From: Bacteroidota bacterium
Lineage (GTDB): Bacteria; Bacteroidota; Bacteroidia; Chitinophagales; Chitinophagaceae
Assembly (NCBI GenBank): GCA_026391455.1
Contig: JAPLEH010000055.1
Span: 62,001-126,000 of the forward strand
DNA: 64,000 bases
Direction of reading: 5' to 3'
Shown: positions 56,310 to 64,000 of the stretch, one piece after another
Numbering within the stretch: position 1 is the stretch's first letter
Layout of the letters: each line of letters begins with the position of its first letter
Notes under the pieces: model-generated
What the model was told of the DNA's origin: nothing
Seen by the model: the letters and a program-made list of their open reading frames with translations, nothing else
Databases searched by the model: none
Made by a program: the position numbers and the translations under genes

Positions 56310-58454
56310 ATGAAAAAGATCCTTTTCTTCTTCCTAGCTATCTCCTGTTGTGGCTCATTGGCAGCGGAGAACGGATACGAATGCTGGCTGCGCTATACGA
56401 CTGCCGATAAATCCGTGATCAAAAGTTACCGGCAGCGAATACAATCCATCACCCTTTTCGGCACCTCCTCCACCATAGATGCCGCTCGCTTCGAACTGTC
56501 GACCGCGTTGCTGGGTTTATTGGGAAAAACTATTCCGGGAAGTAATTCCATCCGGGATGGTTCGGTAATAGCCGGCACCACTTCTTCTTCAATATTACTT
56601 TCTAAAAATATTACCGTATCCGATCTCTCGCAGGCCGGTACAGAAGGTTTTGTGATACTGAGCAAAATCATTGATGGAAAAAACTGTACGCTGATCATTG
56701 CCAATAGTGATATTGGTGTATTATACGGTGTGTTTCATTTTCTCCGGCTATTGCAAACTGCACAACCCATACAATCCCTGCATATCATATCCGCACCCCG
56801 TATCAAATTGCGCCTGCTCAATCACTGGGACAACCTGAACCGCACCGTAGAAAGAGGCTATGCCGGTTCTTCGATATGGAACTGGCATACCTTGCCCGGG
56901 TATATCGACCAGCGGTATACGGATTATGCACGCCTCAATGCTTCCATTGGTATCAATGGCACCGTGCTTACCAATGTAAATGCAAATGCCACTGCATTGA
57001 CCAGGCCTTATCTCGAAAAAGTAGCCGCATTGGCCAACACCTTCCGGCCTTATGGCATCAAAGTATACCTTACGGCCCGCTTCAGTGCTCCGATAGAAAT
57101 TGGTGGCCTGAAAACCGCCGACCCACTCGACCCGGCTGTGCGCGACTGGTGGAAACAAAAAGCCGATGAAATTTATTCCCTTATTCCTGATTTTGGTGGC
57201 TTTCTGGTAAAAGCTAACAGTGAAGGACAACCGGGACCGCAAAACTATAACCGAACACATGCCGATGGTGCCAATATGATGGCCGCAGCCGTTGCTCCGC
57301 ATAAAGGCATCATTATGTGGCGGGCCTTTGTATACAGCAGTGAAAATCCGGACGACCGTCATAAACAAGCCTATATCGATTTCACTCCGCTCGATGGAAA
57401 ATTCGCGGATAATGTTCTGGTACAGGTAAAAAACGGCCCGATTGATTTTATGCCGCGCGAACCCTTTCATCCGTTATTTGGCGCTATGCCAAAAACACCC
57501 CTTATGATGGAGTTTCAGCTTACACAGGAATACACGGGTCAGGGTACACATTTGGTATACCTCGCACCGATGTTCAAAGAATGTCTGGAGAGCGATACCT
57601 ATGCAAAAGGCGAAGGAAGCACCGTAGCCAAAGTGGTGGATGGAAGTCTTGATGATCACTCACTGAATGGCATGGCGGGTGTATCGAATATAGGGGCAGA
57701 CATTAACTGGTGCGGGCATCCCTTTGCACAAGCCAATTGGTATGCACTGGGACGATTGAGCTGGGATCATCAATTGAGTGCGGATACCATTGCGGATGAA
57801 TGGGTACGTCAGAGTTTCTCCAATCATATTCCCCTTGTGCGTGACCTGAAATTTATCATGCTTTCATCCAGAGAAATCATGGTACAATACATGAACCCGT
57901 TGGGGTTACATCATATTATGGGCACCGGTCACCATTATGGTCCCGCTCCCTGGGTGAATGATCTTTCGCGGCCGGAATGGAATCCTGTTTACTATCACCG
58001 GGCCGATTCCTTTGGTATTGGCTTTGACCGGACGAAATCGGGCAGCAATGCAATTGCACAATACAAACCCGAAGCAACCGAATTATGGCGTGATAGCAAT
58101 GATTGTGACGAACGCTACCTGCTCTGGTTTCATCATGTATGCTGGAACCACCGCATGCGGAGCGGTCAGACCTTGTGGACAGCGCTGTGTATGTATTACA
58201 ATATGGGCGTTGACAGAGTGTCCGTAATGAAAATAGTTTGGGAAAAGCAAAAGCCCTTTGTGGATGCAGTACGTTTCAAACAGGTGAGCATGCTGCTGGA
58301 TATTCAATACGAGGAAGCCTGCTGGTGGCGGGATGCCTGTCTTCTGTATTTCCAGACATTTTCCAAACAACCCATAAAGGAACCATTTGTACAACCAACC
58401 CATACCCTAGACTATTATAAACAGTTACGTTTTCCGTATGCACCGGGAAACTAA
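56310..58454 (+). CDS. GH67 alpha-glucuronidase
   Basis: The ATG at 56310 is taken as the start; a TTG two codons earlier is less likely. The ~714-residue protein has a signal peptide (MKKILFFFLAISCCGSLA), an N-terminal GH67N domain and a catalytic barrel. Key segments are PRIKLRLLNHWDNLNRTVERGYAGSSIW, GGFLVKANSEGQPGPQNYNRTHADGANMM, and GIMWRAFVY-type residues with catalytic acidic residues. A helical C-terminal domain contains MVQYMNPLGLHHIMGTGHHYGPAPW. It removes 4-O-methyl-glucuronic acid from the ends of glucuronoxylan oligosaccharides. Confidence 0.95.
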   Translation: MKKILFFFLAISCCGSLAAENGYECWLRYTTADKSVIKSYRQRIQSITLFGTSSTIDAARFELSTALLGLLGKTIPGSNSIRDGSVIAGTTSSSILLSKNITVSDLSQAGTEGFVILSKIIDGKNCTLIIANSDIGVLYGVFHFLRLLQTAQPIQSLHIISAPRIKLRLLNHWDNLNRTVERGYAGSSIWNWHTLPGYIDQRYTDYARLNASIGINGTVLTNVNANATALTRPYLEKVAALANTFRPYGIKVYLTARFSAPIEIGGLKTADPLDPAVRDWWKQKADEIYSLIPDFGGFLVKANSEGQPGPQNYNRTHADGANMMAAAVAPHKGIIMWRAFVYSSENPDDRHKQAYIDFTPLDGKFADNVLVQVKNGPIDFMPREPFHPLFGAMPKTPLMMEFQLTQEYTGQGTHLVYLAPMFKECLESDTYAKGEGSTVAKVVDGSLDDHSLNGMAGVSNIGADINWCGHPFAQANWYALGRLSWDHQLSADTIADEWVRQSFSNHIPLVRDLKFIMLSSREIMVQYMNPLGLHHIMGTGHHYGPAPWVNDLSRPEWNPVYYHRADSFGIGFDRTKSGSNAIAQYKPEATELWRDSNDCDERYLLWFHHVCWNHRMRSGQTLWTALCMYYNMGVDRVSVMKIVWEKQKPFVDAVRFKQVSMLLDIQYEEACWWRDACLLYFQTFSKQPIKEPFVQPTHTLDYYKQLRFPYAPGN

Positions 58455-58480
58455 GTTCATTCATTAATCTTCAACATACG

Positions 58481-59233
58481 ATGATGCAGGATACAACAAA
58501 GAAAGTAGCGATAGTTACCGGCGGTGGTTCCGGTCTCGGGCTAGCAGTTGCCACCCGCTTTATTAAGGCGGGTATTCATACGATCATCGTGGGTCGTGAT
58601 ACAGAAAAATTGAACACAGCAAAAACCGCATTGGGCAATTTGTGTTACACCGCTGTTTGCGATCTGAGTGATCTTACCGCCATCCCTCCATTGGTGGATG
58701 ATATCATTGCTACCCACGGGCAGATCGATATACTGGTGAATAATGCCGGCATCAATATGAAAAAAGAATTCACTGAAGTAACGGATGAAGAATTTCAGCG
58801 TATCATCCATACCAATCTGAATGCTGTTTTTACCATCTCGCGGGAAGTGGTGAAACATATGCTCCATGCAGGAAAGGGTTCGATCATTCATATCAGTTCC
58901 ATGGCAGCACAATACGGATTACCCAAAGTGATCGCTTACAGTGCCAGTAAGACAGCCATTGATGGCATGACACGCGCGATGGCCGTAGAATTATCACCAA
59001 AAGGCATTCGGGTAAATGCGGTAGCACCCGGATTTATTTATACGGCGATGACAGACAAAGCACTCAACAGTGATCCGGAGCGCAAGGCAAAAGTATTTGG
59101 CAGAACACCCATGGGACATATGGGTCAGCCGGAAGATATTGGCGAAGCCGTGTACTTCCTTGCTTCTGATGCAGCAAAATATATCACCGGTGTGGTATTG
59201 CCGGTGGATGGGGGGAATTCGATTGGGTTTTAA
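58481..59233 (+). CDS. SDR-family oxidoreductase, gluconate-5-dehydrogenase/mannonate-oxidoreductase-like
   Basis: The 250-residue protein is a classical short-chain dehydrogenase. It has the TGGGSGLG cofactor loop, NNAGIN, catalytic Ser in HISSMAAQYG, and YSASK with Tyr/Lys; VNAVAPGFIYTAMT closes the core. It lies 26 bp after GH67 in the same direction. Because uxuA is in the locus but no UxuB-type polyol dehydrogenase is seen, it may interconvert fructuronate and mannonate. Alternatively it acts on another keto-sugar. Function is inferred from context. Confidence 0.82.
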   Translation: MMQDTTKKVAIVTGGGSGLGLAVATRFIKAGIHTIIVGRDTEKLNTAKTALGNLCYTAVCDLSDLTAIPPLVDDIIATHGQIDILVNNAGINMKKEFTEVTDEEFQRIIHTNLNAVFTISREVVKHMLHAGKGSIIHISSMAAQYGLPKVIAYSASKTAIDGMTRAMAVELSPKGIRVNAVAPGFIYTAMTDKALNSDPERKAKVFGRTPMGHMGQPEDIGEAVYFLASDAAKYITGVVLPVDGGNSIGF

Positions 59234-59240
59234 CACCGCT

Positions 59241-62200
59241 CTATTGTATTACCCTGAATATCCGTCTGCCACTGAGTACTGATGATGCAGTAATACCTTC
59301 TGCGATCAACATCAACCGGCCCCTGAGGTCATTGGTATAAAAACTAATAATAGCCTCCCCATTTTCATCCGTTTTTATCAGCGGGTTCCAATACAGGGTG
59401 GTGAATGTTTCCGGTACGGGCGGATTGTATTTTAGATAATCCGCCATATAAAATTCTTTATTGTAATAGCGCCCTTTGAGTTGAAATACCACACTATCCA
59501 AATCAGCTATTGTGTTGTTCTCAAAATTGACGCCATCTATACAACCAGTGTACCTGTATTTTTGTAAAACACCATATTGCCTGATAAGGTAATAATTTCC
59601 TTTAACGGGTGGCCTTCCGCCGAAATGATTGATACAATTAATAATATTGTACATACAGACATAATCATTGCATCGAGAAGGATCCTTTTTAAACCCTTTT
59701 ACTATTCTGGCCGCATCATCATCCACACCGTTTCTCGACTTCACAATGGCCGGCGCCAGCAACTTATAGACTGTCCCCGCTGAAGCCGTTTCTTCCGGAA
59801 CAAAATAAATTTTCCGCGAAAACGGATAGGTAACCAACGCCAGTTCATCCTGCAACACATCATTGTCATTTACCAATATGATCGAATACTTTTTTTGTCC
59901 TTTTTCGTTTACCGCCAACGTAATTTTCCAATCAGGTTCGGTTGCCAGTTTTTCCTTATCCAGTTCAAAATATCCTGACGAGTCGGTGAGTATGGTTGTA
60001 AGGCTTCCGGGGGTGACCAACGCAATTTCCACAGGTACCTTCAATTTTTCATCGTTATAAAAAACATATCCGCGTTGCATCAATGAATAAGTGGGTGTCG
60101 CTGCTGCTTTCAGGCTATCCAGTGTTTGCCATTTGTACCTCGTCCAGGCCTGTATCCTTAAATACTTCTCCATATTGCTCTTCTGATAGTAGCTGTAGTC
60201 GGGCTTTTGTGTTTGTGTGGCGGCTACCCGATAATGATTAAAAAATGAATAGGGCACAATATCCTGAAATCTGGCGCTGTCGATCCGGCTGTTCAACACA
60301 CAGGCGAGTGAAATGGCTGCCGCAACCGGATTACCGGATCCGTCAGTGGCTTTAATCGTAACCTTTACCTTTGAACGCTGATGATAGGTGGAAGAATCCA
60401 GTTCAATTTGCAACACAGGCCGGTTAATGGGTTCTCTGAATACACTCCTTTCTGCGACCGGCTTCCCTTTTTCATCAAACAGGGTGATGGTGGCCAGCCC
60501 TTCTGGTAAGAGTGCCGCAGGCAGTATCATCCGATGCTCATTTCGCCGCAAGGTGAGTTTTTCGTAGTGAAAATGCTTTTTATAATCATGTACCATTACA
60601 TACACGTTGGTATCGGGTGTTGTACTGCGTATCGAAAACCGCAAGCTATCCGTTATTAATCCTTCCTGCACAGCTATATTGTATCCATTTCGTAAGACTT
60701 GCGGAAAATCATTTTCGGCGATGCGCAAACTATCTGTAAACAATTGTACCGTATAGGGTTCCGTTATACCGGGAACCATTTCTACCGTACCACTTCCGGA
60801 TCCATCGCTGTTCAGTATTGCCACTTCTTCATGTCCCTTCAACAGCTTCATACGAGCGGACAATGGTTTATAATTGATGTCCATTATTTCATAAGATAAT
60901 CTGGCCGGCAATCCATCTACCAGGTCGCCGCCTTCCGGATACCATCGTATCCGCACAAAGTTTGTACTCGCAGCAAGTTCCTGCCGAAGATTCCATGCCA
61001 TACCATTTTCCTGAATGGTTGAATGTAAGACCAGTTTTTTACCAGCAATCTTTTCAAGCGGAATCCCTTTTAGTATAACCTTATCGTTTAGCCGGATTCG
61101 TTCCTTACCACTCAGTATGGTTTTTCCATCTGCCGTAATCTGGATTTCAGACGAGACTGCTTGTATGGGAAGAGCGGCTTCGTTCTTTATTATAAAGTTG
61201 ATGAAGAGGCTGTCATTCCGGTAGGTACTCCATTCGTCTTTATACTCCATGGTAAATTCGGTTATGGCGGGTCGTATGAAGATTTCCTGCTCAAACGGTA
61301 CCGGATTTTTTTCCAACGGATAGGTGTTGGTATATGCCAACAGATGGTAAGTGCCGGGCGGAATGGTATAAGGCAGAAAAATGTATCCGGCACCACTTCC
61401 ATCTCCCAGTATAAATTTTTCCTCCAATATTTTTTTCTTCTTTTCAACATCCTGCAGCATTACATATAAAGTGTGATGCCGGGAAGCAGGAAAAGAAGAG
61501 CGGAGTAAATATGCGGCGAACCAAACATTTTCGCCCACATCATACACGGTCTTATCAATGTGCAGATAGAGTGCTGAGCCCGTTTGCATATTGGCTATAT
61601 GCTGCAGACTGTTCTCAATGTTGCGACCAGGGCCTTCCAGCAGCGAAAATGCTTCGTTCAGCAGCAGGTGTTCATCCTGCAAGGGGTCATAATCCCAAGG
61701 GAGGTCATAAGCCAATCTGTTGCCTGCCAAATAGCCCTCCCAGAATAATTGTGTACTATTCTCAATGATGCCATTGGCGCGCAAATTGATCGCTTCGCCA
61801 CGTAACAGGTAAAGCAATGAAAACTTCTCCTGGCCCGATCCGGCCTGTATAAATTCATAATTGGCAGCATTTGATTCCGGTTCTTTCATTCGTGACCATT
61901 TCTTTAACAGGGTTAGGGGCAAATGTATTTGATCCGGTTCTTTATAGGCAAGCAACAGCGAATCTGTACCTGCATTAAAAACGGTAAGCTCTTCTTTTCT
62001 TCGCCTCATTCTTTCCTTTATGTTTACAGGAAGAGAGTCTTCAAAAAAATATCCGGGTTCATTCAATACTTTTTTATAGTACCCTGCTGTATCTTTTCCA
62101 AATCCGGAAAGATCCACTTTATTCGCTGTTTCCATTACTACTGATTCATTATCTTCTGCCAGTTTTTGTAGCAGCAACCGCTCTACCCTGTTCTTCTCCG

Positions 62201-62981
62201 TATTCGATTTTCCTTTGTATTGGTACAGCAAAAACCCATCCGGCTGCAGCGTACCCTGGTAAAGCGATCGGGCAAAATGCATGCGCGATCCCCGGTATGC
62301 CCGAAGCCGGTTGGCTGAAAAAATCCGGGCAGCTGCCGGATCCTCATTTTTAATAAACTCAAAGTATGCAGTCATTGCATACAACAGGTTTCCTTTGTCC
62401 AGCGAATATTCCAGCGAATCAAAATCGATATGGAGTTTATACCCCAGCATGGTATTCACTACTTCCAATGGTTTTCTTGCCCGCGCCTTCAGCAGCATTC
62501 GCTTTTTGTCGTATTGAAACCACACATCGCCGGGATTTTGCAATACACATTCTTTATCCATATCCTTACCAAACAGGATATCAGCAAATAATTTCCCCCA
62601 TTTTTGCCAGGTATCTTTAGTGGCCGAACGGAGTACAACATTATCCAACGCTAACCCGTCAGGTTTCAATTCATAAACAGCTCCGCTTTTATTTTGCTCC
62701 AGCATTACGGTCAGCTTTGCATAGCCGGTATAACTGATGATTAATCGTGCGGGTAGTTTCACTCCGTGCAGCCGGAACATTCCGCTTGAATCAGTTTGTG
62801 TGGTGAGTTTGGTCTGGTCGATATAAATGGTGGCACCCGCGAGTGGTTCACGGGTAAGTGCATCAACAAGTTTTCCGGAAATGCTTTCCTGTGCAGGGGA
62901 TAATTGTGAAATGAATGTGATGATTAACAGGCAGACAGTTTTCAGCAACAAATGCCGGGTATATCCTGAAAGAGTATTCAT
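59241..62981 (-). CDS. Large secreted protein with carboxypeptidase-regulatory-like and MG2 domains
   Basis: The 1246-residue protein has a signal peptide (LLLKTVCLLIITFISQLSPAQ) and a CarboxypepD_reg-like domain (about 33-110; ISGKLVDALTREPLAGATIYID). A long middle region follows. An MG2 macroglobulin-like beta sandwich (about 480-575; ALYLHIDKTVYDVGENVWFAAYLL) and further beta-rich repeats come next, including IALVTPGSLTTILTDSSGYFELD. The C-terminus (NGEAIISFYTNDLRGRLMLIAEGITA) is typical of these Bacteroidota surface proteins. It is probably periplasmic or outer-membrane exposed. Role unknown; convergent with the SDR gene (7 bp gap). Confidence 0.75.
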   Translation of the reverse strand: MNTLSGYTRHLLLKTVCLLIITFISQLSPAQESISGKLVDALTREPLAGATIYIDQTKLTTQTDSSGMFRLHGVKLPARLIISYTGYAKLTVMLEQNKSGAVYELKPDGLALDNVVLRSATKDTWQKWGKLFADILFGKDMDKECVLQNPGDVWFQYDKKRMLLKARARKPLEVVNTMLGYKLHIDFDSLEYSLDKGNLLYAMTAYFEFIKNEDPAAARIFSANRLRAYRGSRMHFARSLYQGTLQPDGFLLYQYKGKSNTEKNRVERLLLQKLAEDNESVVMETANKVDLSGFGKDTAGYYKKVLNEPGYFFEDSLPVNIKERMRRRKEELTVFNAGTDSLLLAYKEPDQIHLPLTLLKKWSRMKEPESNAANYEFIQAGSGQEKFSLLYLLRGEAINLRANGIIENSTQLFWEGYLAGNRLAYDLPWDYDPLQDEHLLLNEAFSLLEGPGRNIENSLQHIANMQTGSALYLHIDKTVYDVGENVWFAAYLLRSSFPASRHHTLYVMLQDVEKKKKILEEKFILGDGSGAGYIFLPYTIPPGTYHLLAYTNTYPLEKNPVPFEQEIFIRPAITEFTMEYKDEWSTYRNDSLFINFIIKNEAALPIQAVSSEIQITADGKTILSGKERIRLNDKVILKGIPLEKIAGKKLVLHSTIQENGMAWNLRQELAASTNFVRIRWYPEGGDLVDGLPARLSYEIMDINYKPLSARMKLLKGHEEVAILNSDGSGSGTVEMVPGITEPYTVQLFTDSLRIAENDFPQVLRNGYNIAVQEGLITDSLRFSIRSTTPDTNVYVMVHDYKKHFHYEKLTLRRNEHRMILPAALLPEGLATITLFDEKGKPVAERSVFREPINRPVLQIELDSSTYHQRSKVKVTIKATDGSGNPVAAAISLACVLNSRIDSARFQDIVPYSFFNHYRVAATQTQKPDYSYYQKSNMEKYLRIQAWTRYKWQTLDSLKAAATPTYSLMQRGYVFYNDEKLKVPVEIALVTPGSLTTILTDSSGYFELDKEKLATEPDWKITLAVNEKGQKKYSIILVNDNDVLQDELALVTYPFSRKIYFVPEETASAGTVYKLLAPAIVKSRNGVDDDAARIVKGFKKDPSRCNDYVCMYNIINCINHFGGRPPVKGNYYLIRQYGVLQKYRYTGCIDGVNFENNTIADLDSVVFQLKGRYYNKEFYMADYLKYNPPVPETFTTLYWNPLIKTDENGEAIISFYTNDLRGRLMLIAEGITASSVLSGRRIFRVIQ

Positions 62982-63242
62982 TGATTAGCGTTTATCCTGC
63001 AAACAGGTGTGCAGATTAAATATACCTTTAATAGTGCTTTTATTACACCCACTCATAATATTACAGAAATATTTTATACTATTTCTCTTTTCTGTGAAGA
63101 GATTGCAGAAATATCCGGTCAACATTGTAAATTACTAAGGTTGAAAAACAACTTCTTTATCCCCGATTCTAATGTACTAAACACCCATGTGGCGCTTTTT
63201 AGTTAAATTGTAACTGAACACATTCAACTGTAAAAATAAATT

Positions 63243-63935
63243 ATGCAAAAAACAGCAATTGTTACCGGTGCCTATGGCAACCTTGGACAGGCCGTAGTAA
63301 AGAAGTTCATTCGGGAGGGATACAAAGTTGCCGGATCAATGATGCCAGGGGAAGCTATGCCACCCGATTTCCCGGAAGATGGATTTACAGGAAGTGCGGT
63401 GGATCTTACCAACGAAGATGATACAAAAAAATGGGTCGATGGAATAATCGCTTCACATGGTACGGTTGATGCAGCAGTATTCACCGTGGGTGGCTTTGCC
63501 ATGGGAGTAATGGCAGATACCCGATTAAGTGATATACAACGCCAATATCAACTGAATTTTGAAACCTCTTATAATGCAGCCCGTCCGGTATTTGCGCAAA
63601 TGATGCGTCAACAACAAGGCAGGATATTTTTTATCGGAGCGAGACCGGGATTGCAGGCCACATTCAGTAATGGCATGGTGGCTTATGGCCTTGCGAAATC
63701 ACTGGTTTTCCGGCTGGCCGAATTGATGAACCTTGAGAGCAAAGGAATGGATGTGGTTACGGCTGTAGTTGTACCTAGTACGATAGACACACCTGCTAAC
63801 CGGAAATCAATGCCGGATGCGGATTTTACTGCCTGGGTAAAAGCCACAGATATTGCCGATACAATTTTTTTTCATTGCCAACCCGAAGCCACAGCAATCC
63901 GGGAAACTGTGATTAAAATGTTTGGCAACCTTTGA
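63243..63935 (+). CDS. Dihydropteridine-reductase-like SDR protein
   Basis: The 230-residue protein has an SDR cofactor loop TGAYGNLGQ (about 8-16) and YGLAK supplying the Tyr/Lys pair. The usual catalytic Ser position reads FFIGARPGLQ instead of ISS. The later stretch VVPSTIDTPANRKSMPDADFTAW closely resembles the animal and bacterial quinoid dihydropteridine reductase motif (TLDTPMNRKSMPEADF), which also lacks the Ser. Length (230) fits that subgroup. It may reduce a pterin or a related quinonoid substrate. It is divergent from the MG2 protein and appears monocistronic. Confidence 0.75.
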   Translation: MQKTAIVTGAYGNLGQAVVKKFIREGYKVAGSMMPGEAMPPDFPEDGFTGSAVDLTNEDDTKKWVDGIIASHGTVDAAVFTVGGFAMGVMADTRLSDIQRQYQLNFETSYNAARPVFAQMMRQQQGRIFFIGARPGLQATFSNGMVAYGLAKSLVFRLAELMNLESKGMDVVTAVVVPSTIDTPANRKSMPDADFTAWVKATDIADTIFFHCQPEATAIRETVIKMFGNL

Positions 63936-64000
63936 TACGGCTAAATTAAAGTTCCATTAAACTTGTATTCCACAGTAATTGATCCACTGAATACTCAGCC

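Overview
The window looks like a chromosomal segment of a Bacteroidota bacterium, most likely of the Chitinophagaceae type. The evidence is a SusC/SusD pair, many lipoproteins, almost no Shine-Dalgarno sequences, TAnnTTTG-like promoter elements, GH families typical of the phylum, a LytTR response regulator paired with a TPR histidine kinase, and a DUF1080/ThuA/Gfo-Idh-MocA cluster. I see no rRNA, tRNA, CRISPR array or transposase.

Region 1 (4-11717, minus strand) is the most unusual part. Eight tightly packed genes encode, in order of transcription, a zinc-ribbon membrane protein, a lipoprotein with a von Willebrand A-like MIDAS motif, a three-helix membrane protein, a tubulin/FtsZ-like GTPase, a 1173-residue protein with an actin/Hsp70-type ATPase core, two related single-pass membrane proteins that share a C-terminal 'YFPPP' domain, and a MotA/TolQ/ExbB-like protein with a long coiled tail. 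The set predicts an envelope-spanning machine with two cytoskeletal-type NTPases in the cytoplasm. I do not recognise it as a named system. A zinc metalloprotease (12074, plus strand) is divergent from it, and a protein with a substituted HNH-type domain follows (13079-14245).

Region 2 (14246-18874) holds a phased 10-bp repeat, a small lipoprotein, a TPR histidine kinase overlapping its LytTR response regulator, and a GH25 lysozyme-like gene. Region 3 (18951-23053, minus) has Gfo/Idh/MocA, ThuA-like and double-DUF1080 genes, separated by three copies of a palindrome-bearing intergenic repeat. A HicAB toxin-antitoxin pair with a palindromic operator follows.

Region 4 (24004-59233) is a large glucuronoxylan utilisation locus. 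SusC/SusD would capture oligosaccharides. Two GH10 xylanases, an acetyl esterase, a polysaccharide deacetylase-like protein, GH43, two GH3, GH35 and GH67 enzymes would depolymerise and debranch them. A sodium symporter, aldose epimerase, xylose isomerase and xylulokinase would process xylose, and mannonate dehydratase plus an SDR oxidoreductase would handle the uronic acid branch. A GntP permease, an IlvD/Edd dehydratase and an FAH-family protein form an added aldonate (Weimberg-like) module. A LacI-family regulator has two identical palindromic sites, one before its own gene and one overlapping the predicted susC promoter, so the locus is probably derepressed by a xylan-derived sugar.

Region 5 (59241-64000) holds a large secreted MG2-domain protein and a dihydropteridine-reductase-like SDR.
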